Of a DNA stretch of 64,000 nt, positions 45,256 through 52,644 are shown in pieces (within the stretch, counting starts at the first letter, position 1; every line of letters begins with the position of its first letter). The stretch lies in NCBI GenBank assembly GCA_964544885.1, contig CAZJDX010000003.1, positions 62,001 to 126,000 on the forward strand, given 5' to 3'. Under the pieces are notes generated by a model, which saw only the letters and a list, made by a program, of their open reading frames with translations, was not told where the DNA came from and did no database searches. A program made the position numbers and the translations under genes. The stretch is from QQVM01 sp964544885 (GTDB lineage Bacteria > Bacteroidota > Bacteroidia > AKYH767-A > 2013-40CM-41-45).

Positions 45256-45431
45256 AAATGAAGTGTTGGTACTGATAGTAGTTTGCCGGAATCATTCCGG
45301 AATCCAGGTATTGCACCTTCCGTGCCTGGAGGTTATGTCCTTGAATTCACCATTCCGCTTTTTGTGCAAACCTAATAACAAGATGCAAGATCGTTAAGTT
45401 TTATCCTTGAATTTACCCGGCTTATAAGTTA

Positions 45432-45461
45432 TTTGCAAACTTCAAAAAAATACTACCTTTG
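45432..45461 (+). promoter_or_regulatory. Promoter of the DUF1844 gene
   Basis: TTTG (45432-45435), 18 bases, then TACCTTTG (45454-45461), both perfect. It ends 19 bases before the ATG at 45481. The spacer equals that of the rimP promoter. Confidence 0.65.
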
Positions 45462-45480
45462 TTAGGTCACGATAGTTATA

Positions 45481-45756
45481 ATGCAAACCAGCGATCAATT
45501 ATTTCTGCATCTGGTGTATATATTTCATTCATCCGCAATGGTTGCCATGGGGAAATTGAAAAATCCCGCGACCGATAGGATTGAAAGGGATCTGGATCAG
45601 GCAAAACAGTCGATCGACATACTTGAAATGCTGAAAGTTAAAACTCAAGGTAACCTCAGTGCAGACATGAGTGCAATGCTTGATAAGTTCCTGACAGATC
45701 TCCGACTGAATTTTGTTGATGAGAAGAATAAAGATCTGATCGGTACTAAAGATTAA
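45481..45756 (+). CDS. DUF1844 protein
   Basis: A 91-residue protein of the DUF1844 family. Family features are the start DQLFLHLVYIFHSSAMVAMG, then a helix with DRIERDLDQAKQSIDILEMLKVKTQGNL written here only in part, and a final helix. Function is unknown; in other phyla it is found near translation or cell-division genes. It is probably expressed from the promoter at 45432-45461, perhaps together with the next gene. Confidence 0.85.
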   Translation: MQTSDQLFLHLVYIFHSSAMVAMGKLKNPATDRIERDLDQAKQSIDILEMLKVKTQGNLSADMSAMLDKFLTDLRLNFVDEKNKDLIGTKD

Positions 45757-45877
45757 ATGGAGCGTATCTGCCGCACAGCTGATCATTCAACGGTATTATT
45801 GAAGATGACAGAAATAATATTGAAGCCCAACAGATTTTTTTATATTGTTTAATTAATTTTTGCAAGAATATTAATCT

Positions 45878-46804
45878 ATGGATTCCCCTGATACTAAGAA
45901 CGAATACCAGGAACAAGGTCCGAAGAAAGGTATCGTAATCATCGTGATTACCATTTTACTTGGGACAAACGCGCTCCTGCTCTGGCAGTTTTTCGATAAG
46001 AAGAACAGCCTTGATCTTGCAAACCAGACCATCGTCACAACGACCGCGGAGAGAGATGCCTTGCAGGCTCAGCTCAACAAAGTAAAGGCAGAATTCGAAA
46101 AGGCAAAGTCTGAAAATACACTGCTTCAGGAGGAGTTGTCAGAGAAAGATGAAGCCATCAAAGCAAAGGTAGCGGAGATACAAAAACTCATTTCCCTTGG
46201 AGGCCCTGCCCAGATTGCAAGAGCAAAAGCGGAGCTCGCCAAGCTCAATGAAATGAATCAGGTGTATATGGCCCAGATCGATTCCTTAAACATCATCACC
46301 GCTCAATTGCAGGCTCAGAATATGGATCTTACCTCAACACTTAATGCGGAAAAATCCAAGAATGAAAATCTGAGCGCGGAAAATTTCAGATTATCCACTA
46401 AGGTTGCCGCAGGTTCGGTTTTAAAAGCGCATAATATTATTACGGAAGGTCTGCGGTACAAATCCAATGGCAAGGAATTCCCAACTAACCGCGCCAAACA
46501 GGTTCAGAAAATCCGTACAAAATTCACCCTGGCAGAGAATAAGGTCATAGACAGAGGACAGATTGATATTTACCTCAGAGTTTTCGGACCGGATGGGGTG
46601 GTGATGTCTTCCAAGCAGGAAACTTTCAATGCTTTAGGCCAGGCCCTTGTTTATACGGTCAAACAGACGGTTGATTATACCAATAAGGATCTACCGGTGG
46701 AAGTATCATGGGCCAAAGGAACCGAGTTCGTTAAGGGCCTTTACAACGTTGAAATTTATCATGCCGGTTTTCTCATCGGTAAGACACAGATTGACCTGAA
46801 GTAA
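45878..46804 (+). CDS. Single-pass membrane coiled-coil protein with C-terminal beta domain
   Basis: A 308-residue protein with a short cytoplasmic start, one membrane helix (about 20-38, IVIIVITILLGTNALLL), a long coiled coil (about 45-175), and a C-terminal domain of about 115 residues (from AHNIITEGL) that reads as a beta sandwich with KIRTKFTLAENKVIDRG and YNVEIYHAGFLIGKTQ. The layout suggests a periplasmic strut or scaffold. I do not know a function; similar C-terminal domains occur in Bacteroidota proteins. Its stop directly abuts the stop of the convergent large OM gene, with no bases between. Confidence 0.75.
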   Translation: MDSPDTKNEYQEQGPKKGIVIIVITILLGTNALLLWQFFDKKNSLDLANQTIVTTTAERDALQAQLNKVKAEFEKAKSENTLLQEELSEKDEAIKAKVAEIQKLISLGGPAQIARAKAELAKLNEMNQVYMAQIDSLNIITAQLQAQNMDLTSTLNAEKSKNENLSAENFRLSTKVAAGSVLKAHNIITEGLRYKSNGKEFPTNRAKQVQKIRTKFTLAENKVIDRGQIDIYLRVFGPDGVVMSSKQETFNALGQALVYTVKQTVDYTNKDLPVEVSWAKGTEFVKGLYNVEIYHAGFLIGKTQIDLK

Positions 46805-49800
46805 TCAGAAAAATGCTCTTACCTGGATACCTCCGGTATGAATCGTTTTTGAATCGTTGAGCTTTCTTCCTTCGTAATTGAGACTTAACTGCACGGAGCT
46901 GCTCAGGTTTCGCTGAACGGAAAAACTCCAGGTAATGTTCTGGCCATTTTTTAATCCTTCGAGCATTTCGTAAGCCAGGTAGCTGTTCTCCTCCGAGTTA
47001 TATCTGATGTTAATCAGGTTTAATTTCGCGACCATGATTCCTGAATTGAGGGTCGTATACTTTAGTTCCAGTCCAAGCCTGTCACTCATCGCTTTCTCGC
47101 CGGCCATTCCCAGGGTATTCTTTTTTGAGAGATACTTATAGGATACCGTTGCCCTGAATTCCGTACCCGGCTGATAACTGAACCTGGGTTCTGCGGATTC
47201 GGACAGAATACGGTATTCCCTGCCTGACAGAAATTCGGAATCGCTTTTTTTCTCCGACTGCTCAAGCGCCAGGGTGATGAGATACTTGCGACTGATATTC
47301 CACCTGAGATTTATTCCCTGCGATGAGAGAACTCTTGATTCAAAGCCGTTTGTAAGCAATGATTTATTGCGGTTTTGCTGAACATTGAAATCAGCACCAT
47401 AAACAGGATTACTGCGATTGAAATAAACCGTATTACGGATACTTGAGTTAGCTGACACAAGAAGGCTGTCTTCAATGTCACGGCTGAACGGATTGAGTGA
47501 AGAGAGCAGCGTTTCATCTTTTGTTTTCTTATCCAGGCGGATCAGTAACTGGTTGGAGAATCGGTGGAGAAATGGTTGTTTACCCTGGTAAGATGTGCTT
47601 GAAGCGGAAGGAGATATTGTCAGAATTTCCGAGAACTGATTGCTGCGTGTGGTGATGAATTCATTCGTGGGAATAAAGACCCTGATGTATTCTGCCTTGT
47701 CTGCAAAGGCGGCAACTGCGAATTCGTCCAGGTCTTTGACACCATTGTTGTTATAGTCATCCAGGTAACTGTAAACACCCTGACCGGCCGGTACCTGAAG
47801 ATAGAAATATTCGAGTTTTCTCTCCTGTCCTGCGCCGATCTCATAATAAGTGTTCGCGGTTACTATACCTTTCCAAAGACTGAGATTATGATCAAGTCGG
47901 TTCAAAAGGTTTTTTGAAGGTTCCTGTGTAGTGTACAAACTATCTGAAATGGTCAGTACACGGTAAGTGGTTGTTGTACGTAATGTATTTTTAGGGTTGG
48001 CGTTAAGTTCAGTCATCAAAGTGGTTTCATCCACTCTTGTCGAATTTTCAAATTTTCCTGAGTATGGTACCTGATCATAGCGCTGCTTGAAACTTAATCC
48101 GATCTTATTCCTGATGGAATCGTTGCTATTGGCGAAAACCTGCCATTCCCTGTAAGCCTGACTGTTGTTAAACAGTGAATCATTTTCCGGTCCGAAAAAT
48201 CTGTTGTTTTCCGAATTCTCTCTTATACCAAGAGTTAGTTTCCATACCGGTCTTGAGATTTCTGCGCGATGCCTGAGAAAATTTGTTCTGTTACTGATTC
48301 CTTCAGTGCTGAGATAACTTCCATCCGCGCTAATCCTGAATTTATTCAGGGTGAATTGTGCAGAAGCTGCATTCATCAAACCCTTATAGTCATCGCCTTT
48401 CTGATAAGATTTTAGATTATAAGTGAATGCCCCAATTGCGGTATTGATGAGACTTGTCTGAAAACTTCCGGAATATTCATCATTTATGATGGTGCTGGTT
48501 CCCAGATTCCAGTCGCGTTCGAATTCGACATTCCGGTAGCGTTCTACAGGTTTGAAATATTTTCCTGCATATTCCCCTGACACAATACTGGCGAGTTTCC
48601 AGTTGCCGACAGTGTCCTTTCCAAGATTTAAAATATTTGAATAGGCGAAGCGGGTGGCGTAACCAAGGTCATTCTCCTTGTCTTTCGAGGAAAAGAGATT
48701 GACATCATTATTGCTCATGGCTGTTTCAACGCTAAGTTTATTTCTTGCATTGAAAACATAATCGGCACCTAAGGTAAAAAGCTGTTGCTTTTTAGGACTT
48801 ACAATAAGCGCGAATGGTGTATAATTCCCCTGCCTCACACCATTTACGGGTGGAACAAATTTGAAAACGCGGCCATTGGCAAGACTTATATCAAGAACAT
48901 AGTCACCGTTTCCGAATCCGGTTTCGGTAAATGATACCTGCCATCTCGCACTGTCAGGATCTGTTGAATAAAGAAAATAGGATAATGTATCAGTGTTGAT
49001 GATCGTATCTTTTTTCTGATACAATACCAGGTCAGGATTAAAATCAACGGTATCCCCGGTGGGATAGAAGGCCTGATCGATTCTGTCACCGATGCCTGCA
49101 AGAAAAGCTTTCCGCGTACTGTCCATGTCGATCAGCAGAGGCTGGTTCTTTGCATCCTGTTCAGAGTACATATTCAGTTTCAGTTTCAGCTTCTCGCTTT
49201 CATATTCCTGATTCAGATAAAGCAGGGAACGTGAATAGTTTTTGTCGGAATATTCAAATTCAATAACGATCCTGGTGTCCTTGGTAATCATGTTTTTTAC
49301 GGTAAACCGAAGTTCCGCCGTATTATAATCGATCACATAATCATGGTCAACACCGCGCTCCAGCAGCCTTCCGTCAATATATACCTTTTCCGTTCCGGCC
49401 AGTACGATTACAAAGGTCTCACCATTGGATCCCTGCAACCTGTAGGGTCCCTGGTTGCCCTCAATGGCGGCGATCGTGTTTCTGACAAATTTTCCTTTCG
49501 AAATCGCAAAGCTGACTCCGCTTCTTAATTTTCGTTTCTGTAAGGAAGGGTCTCTTCGGTTCAGATCGAAGGATGTTGTAAAATATCCCCCCTGACCTTT
49601 CTTAAAAAAATTCATGAAGTAACTGTCAGGTCTTCGCAGTTCAAAATCTCCGGCGATCAGTTTATTTCTTTCATCGGAAAGCTGGATAAACACCTTGTCG
49701 AAATCCTGCAACTGCTGTGTGTTTCCTTCCGGTTGAATGGGAATATTTTCATCTGTAATCGCTGCGAGGATCTCCACATTCTCACTTAATTGTCCTGATA

Positions 49801-50281
49801 ATTGGAGGTTAAGACTCGAATTCACAAATACGTCCTGATTATTTCCAAATGTGATGCCTCTTGAAATACTTCCTGAACGGTTAAGACCTTGTATTCTGAA
49901 GAGTTCAGCTTGTTTGTCAGAGGGGGTATATAGGAATGGGTTGACTGCGCTGCCTTTTGTGATCAGACCTGCATCTTTATTCCTGAATGTTTCACCGAGC
50001 AGAAAGGAGAAGACCCGGTAGTTAACCTTTATACTGTCAGCTTCCGGCCTGATCTTCCAGCGCAGGATTCCGCTAATCTCATCCAATGAATAGCCGGAGG
50101 TGTCAAAACGGATACCGGATTCAAGGGATATGTAAAAGCTTCCGGGGACGATGGAAAGCGTGTCCAACAACACGCTATCCTGATTTGCAGGAATGTATTT
50201 ACTTCGAAGATTGCTCAGGTTCTGTGCAAGCAATGCGTTCGAAGAGAAAAGAATCAGGCAAAGGATGAAGCGCTTCCGCAT
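46805..50281 (-). CDS. Large uncharacterised outer-membrane protein
   Basis: A 1158-residue protein with a signal peptide ending at LLAQ. The first 330 residues include the segment GITFGNNQDVFVNSSLNLQL, then DENIPIQPEGNTQQLQDFDK and a domain with EKVYIDGRLLERGVDHDYVI followed by TAELRFTVKN. The last 650 or so residues read as many amphipathic strands and end in QVRAFF, the terminal aromatic expected for a BAM-assembled barrel. The YIDG..L..G.DYVID pattern also occurs in large OM proteins such as SprA (from memory), though overall it is not SprA. It is monocistronic. Role unknown. Confidence 0.75.
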   Translation of the reverse strand: MRKRFILCLILFSSNALLAQNLSNLRSKYIPANQDSVLLDTLSIVPGSFYISLESGIRFDTSGYSLDEISGILRWKIRPEADSIKVNYRVFSFLLGETFRNKDAGLITKGSAVNPFLYTPSDKQAELFRIQGLNRSGSISRGITFGNNQDVFVNSSLNLQLSGQLSENVEILAAITDENIPIQPEGNTQQLQDFDKVFIQLSDERNKLIAGDFELRRPDSYFMNFFKKGQGGYFTTSFDLNRRDPSLQKRKLRSGVSFAISKGKFVRNTIAAIEGNQGPYRLQGSNGETFVIVLAGTEKVYIDGRLLERGVDHDYVIDYNTAELRFTVKNMITKDTRIVIEFEYSDKNYSRSLLYLNQEYESEKLKLKLNMYSEQDAKNQPLLIDMDSTRKAFLAGIGDRIDQAFYPTGDTVDFNPDLVLYQKKDTIINTDTLSYFLYSTDPDSARWQVSFTETGFGNGDYVLDISLANGRVFKFVPPVNGVRQGNYTPFALIVSPKKQQLFTLGADYVFNARNKLSVETAMSNNDVNLFSSKDKENDLGYATRFAYSNILNLGKDTVGNWKLASIVSGEYAGKYFKPVERYRNVEFERDWNLGTSTIINDEYSGSFQTSLINTAIGAFTYNLKSYQKGDDYKGLMNAASAQFTLNKFRISADGSYLSTEGISNRTNFLRHRAEISRPVWKLTLGIRENSENNRFFGPENDSLFNNSQAYREWQVFANSNDSIRNKIGLSFKQRYDQVPYSGKFENSTRVDETTLMTELNANPKNTLRTTTTYRVLTISDSLYTTQEPSKNLLNRLDHNLSLWKGIVTANTYYEIGAGQERKLEYFYLQVPAGQGVYSYLDDYNNNGVKDLDEFAVAAFADKAEYIRVFIPTNEFITTRSNQFSEILTISPSASSTSYQGKQPFLHRFSNQLLIRLDKKTKDETLLSSLNPFSRDIEDSLLVSANSSIRNTVYFNRSNPVYGADFNVQQNRNKSLLTNGFESRVLSSQGINLRWNISRKYLITLALEQSEKKSDSEFLSGREYRILSESAEPRFSYQPGTEFRATVSYKYLSKKNTLGMAGEKAMSDRLGLELKYTTLNSGIMVAKLNLINIRYNSEENSYLAYEMLEGLKNGQNITWSFSVQRNLSSSVQLSLNYEGRKLNDSKTIHTGGIQVRAFF

Positions 50282-50408
50282 AGCGGAGGGGAAAATGGTT
50301 TGAAAGGTAAATGTACAGGATTCGGACTGAGGCTAAAGCCGGGTCAGTTCAAGATATTAACGAATTGAGTGAATTTCTATTCTGTTTCATTCACAAGAGA
50401 CAGGATTA

Positions 50409-50416
50409 TATATTTG
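50409..50416 (+). promoter_or_regulatory. -7 box (TATATTTG) for xth
   Basis: A perfect TAnnTTTG match ends 17 bases before the ATG at 50434; a TTTC one mismatch from TTTG lies 20 bases upstream (50385-50388). Its position inside the longer frame supports the start at 50434. Confidence 0.55.
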
Positions 50417-50433
50417 TATGTTGTAATCAGCTC

Positions 50434-51201
50434 ATGAAAAGAATCATCTCATACAATGTAAATGGCATTCGCGCCGCACTCAGCAAGGGTTTTGAATCCT
50501 GGATGGATTCGGTCAATGCCGATATTATTTGTTTGCAGGAAATCAAAGCGAATCCTGATCAGATCGATTTAAGTGTGTTTGAGAAAAGAGGCTATCACCA
50601 TTACTGGTTTCCTGCGCTCAAGAAAGGGTACAGCGGGGTGGCCATACTCAGCCGTGAAAAACCCGACTCGGTTGTCTATGGTTCTTCCATGAAAGAGTCA
50701 GACGCGGAAGGGAGGGTGATCCGTGCCGATTTCGGCATGCTCTCAGTGCTCAGTATTTATGCGCCTTCCGGATCGAGCGGTGATGAAAGGCAGGATTTTA
50801 AGATGAAGTGGTTGTCGGGTTTCAGTAAGTTCATCACAAAACTGCAAAAGGAACGGCAGCAGCTTATTTTAGCCGGGGATTTTAATATTTGCCATAAGGC
50901 TATTGACATACACAATCCTGTCAGTAATGCCAACTCCAGCGGATTTTTACCGGAGGAGCGTGAATGGATGGATAAATTCCTCAATGAAGGATTTGTGGAT
51001 TCGTTCAGGCACTTTAACCGGGATCCTCATCACTATACCTGGTGGAGTTTTCGTGCAAATTCAAGGAACAAGAATCTCGGCTGGCGGATCGATTATCAGT
51101 TCGCTTCGAAGGCCTTGGAGACAAGCCTCCACCGTGCTGCTCTGTTACCCGAGGCAAAACACAGCGATCATTGTCCTGTTTTACTGGAATTGAATTTTTA
51201 G
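50434..51201 (+). CDS. xth: Exodeoxyribonuclease III
   Basis: An AP endonuclease and 3'-exonuclease of base-excision repair. The 255 residues begin MKRIISYNVNGIRAALSKG; the frame extends 41 codons upstream but those lack family similarity and contain the promoter. Active-site residues of the EEP family are present: LQEIKA (Glu), GDFNICHK (Asp/Asn), and the C-terminal SDHCPV (Asp-His). Length fits the family (about 250-270). A terminator for the opposite strand follows. Confidence 0.95.
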   Translation: MKRIISYNVNGIRAALSKGFESWMDSVNADIICLQEIKANPDQIDLSVFEKRGYHHYWFPALKKGYSGVAILSREKPDSVVYGSSMKESDAEGRVIRADFGMLSVLSIYAPSGSSGDERQDFKMKWLSGFSKFITKLQKERQQLILAGDFNICHKAIDIHNPVSNANSSGFLPEEREWMDKFLNEGFVDSFRHFNRDPHHYTWWSFRANSRNKNLGWRIDYQFASKALETSLHRAALLPEAKHSDHCPVLLELNF

Positions 51202-51373
51202 TTCGGATGGATACGGAGAAAAACTGAAGTCTTCAGAAGCTGCATTTTTCCCCAGCATCAAGTTGAAGGATCTTGCGGCAATACCAAATTGTCTGCAATT
51301 CCTCAATTCATTATACGGTAAAAATAAACATGCAGACCACACGCAGTACCTTTTCCGGTTTAGATACATGGCA

Positions 51374-51402
51374 TAAAAAAACCACTCAGAAATGAGTGGT
51401 TT
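51374..51402 (-). terminator. Intrinsic terminator of the bamA-skp run
   Basis: On the minus strand a 10-bp stem (arms 51402-51393 and 51388-51379, tetraloop) is followed by a T-run (51380-51374). It lies about 20 bases after the stop of the last Skp-like gene. Confidence 0.9.
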
Positions 51403-51420
51403 CCAATCGTGACAGTTTTC

Positions 51421-51933
51421 TTATTTAATTCCAAGTCTGGTCTTAACCTGAGGCATCAGGTCATCACTTTCCTGAGCATAGATCACACTCCCCAGGCTGG
51501 TATCAAAAATATAACTATAGCTTTTTTCTTTGGCAATTTCCTTGATGGCATCTTCAGCTTTTTTCAGGATCGGGCCATATAGTTCTTCCTTTTTCTTCTG
51601 AATGGATTCCTGGGCGGTTTGCTGAAAATCCTGGATTCTGTTTCCAAGATCGTTGAGTTCCTTTTCCTTGGTCTGGCGAATCGCGTCCGGCATCGTATCA
51701 GCTCCGGCCTGATAGGTCTGGAGTTTGTTCTGGTATTCGGCAGTCATGCCTTTCAACTGTGCATCCAGCGACTCCCCGAATTTCCTGAGGGTACTGTCGG
51801 CCTGCCTTGTTTGTGGCATAAGCTGAATGAGCTCACCCGAATCAATATGACCGAATTTTAAGGTTTGTGAAAACGAATCAAAGCTGATACCGGTAAGTGC
51901 AAGAGCCAGAAGAAGAAATATCTTTTTAAGCAT
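51421..51933 (-). CDS. OmpH/Skp-family periplasmic chaperone (short copy)
   Basis: A 170-residue protein with a signal peptide ending at FDSFSQ. The start FGHIDSGELIQLMPQ and a long helical-hairpin middle (QLKGMTAEYQNKLQTYQAGA, NRIQDFQQTAQESIQKKKEE) match OmpH/Skp, which hold unfolded outer-membrane proteins on their way to BAM. The final strand YIFDTSLGSVIYA closes the body domain. It lies 22 bases after a second copy of the same family. Confidence 0.9.
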   Translation of the reverse strand: MLKKIFLLLALALTGISFDSFSQTLKFGHIDSGELIQLMPQTRQADSTLRKFGESLDAQLKGMTAEYQNKLQTYQAGADTMPDAIRQTKEKELNDLGNRIQDFQQTAQESIQKKKEELYGPILKKAEDAIKEIAKEKSYSYIFDTSLGSVIYAQESDDLMPQVKTRLGIK

Positions 51934-51955
51934 GGTTTATATTGGTTTTTTTGGT

Positions 51956-52597
51956 TTATTTAATTTCATCCTTTGATTCGGAACTGTTTATGCCGGGATT
52001 TTTTTCTCCTCCGGAGGGTACGGTTCCTCCTCCTGATTTACCCGATTCAGTTTCTTTTGCCGCGGGTTTGTATCCCATGGCAAGCAGAATCGCGTCACTC
52101 TTATCGTATTTAGGATTGGTATAGAGCATGATCAGATCACCGGATTTATCAAATATCACTGCGTAACTCTGATCTGTTGCCAGCTTTTTTACGGCGTTGT
52201 AAATTTTATCCTGGATAGGTTTAACGAGTTCCTGTTTTTTCTTGAAAAGATCACCTTCGTAGCCGAAGCGTTGCTTCTGGAGATCTTTCACATCTTTTTC
52301 TTTGGAGGTGATCTCTTCCTGACGACGCTTTTTCATTTCTTCGGTGAGGAGTACCTGTTCAGCCTGATATGTTTTATATAGTTTGTCAATAATGGCATAC
52401 TTGTCTTCAATTTCTTTCTGCCAGGTGATGGAAAGATTATCCAATTGCTGTTGAGCCGCTTTATAGTCGGGTATATTCTCCAGAATGTACTGAGTGTTTA
52501 CATAGGCGAACTTCTGGGCCCGTAGCTTCGTGCTCATAAGGCCAAAAATCATCAGCGTACAGATAAATGTCGTGCGAAACAAGGTGATCTTTTTCAT
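51956..52597 (-). CDS. OmpH/Skp-family periplasmic chaperone (long copy)
   Basis: A 213-residue protein with a signal peptide ending at LRAQ. The FAYVNTQYILENIPDYKAAQ start and the coiled-coil arms (QLDNLSITWQKEIEDKYAII and EMKKRRQEEITSKEKDVKDL) mark OmpH/Skp. Relative to the shorter copy it has a C-terminal low-complexity tail of about 35 residues rich in Gly, Ser, Lys and Glu, probably disordered. It may have its own -7 box 27 bases upstream, in the gap after bamA. Confidence 0.9.
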   Translation of the reverse strand: MKKITLFRTTFICTLMIFGLMSTKLRAQKFAYVNTQYILENIPDYKAAQQQLDNLSITWQKEIEDKYAIIDKLYKTYQAEQVLLTEEMKKRRQEEITSKEKDVKDLQKQRFGYEGDLFKKKQELVKPIQDKIYNAVKKLATDQSYAVIFDKSGDLIMLYTNPKYDKSDAILLAMGYKPAAKETESGKSGGGTVPSGGEKNPGINSSESKDEIK

Positions 52598-52623
52598 GGT
52601 AATTGCCTTTCTTTTGAGGGGTG

Positions 52624-52631
52624 CAAATTTA
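52624..52631 (-). promoter_or_regulatory. -7 box (TAAATTTG) between bamA and the first Skp-like gene
   Basis: A perfect TAnnTTTG match on the minus strand, ending 26 bases before the ATG at 52597. It suggests that the two chaperone genes can be transcribed independently of bamA. No -33 TTTG was found. Confidence 0.45.
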
Positions 52632-52644
52632 TTAAATATTAATC

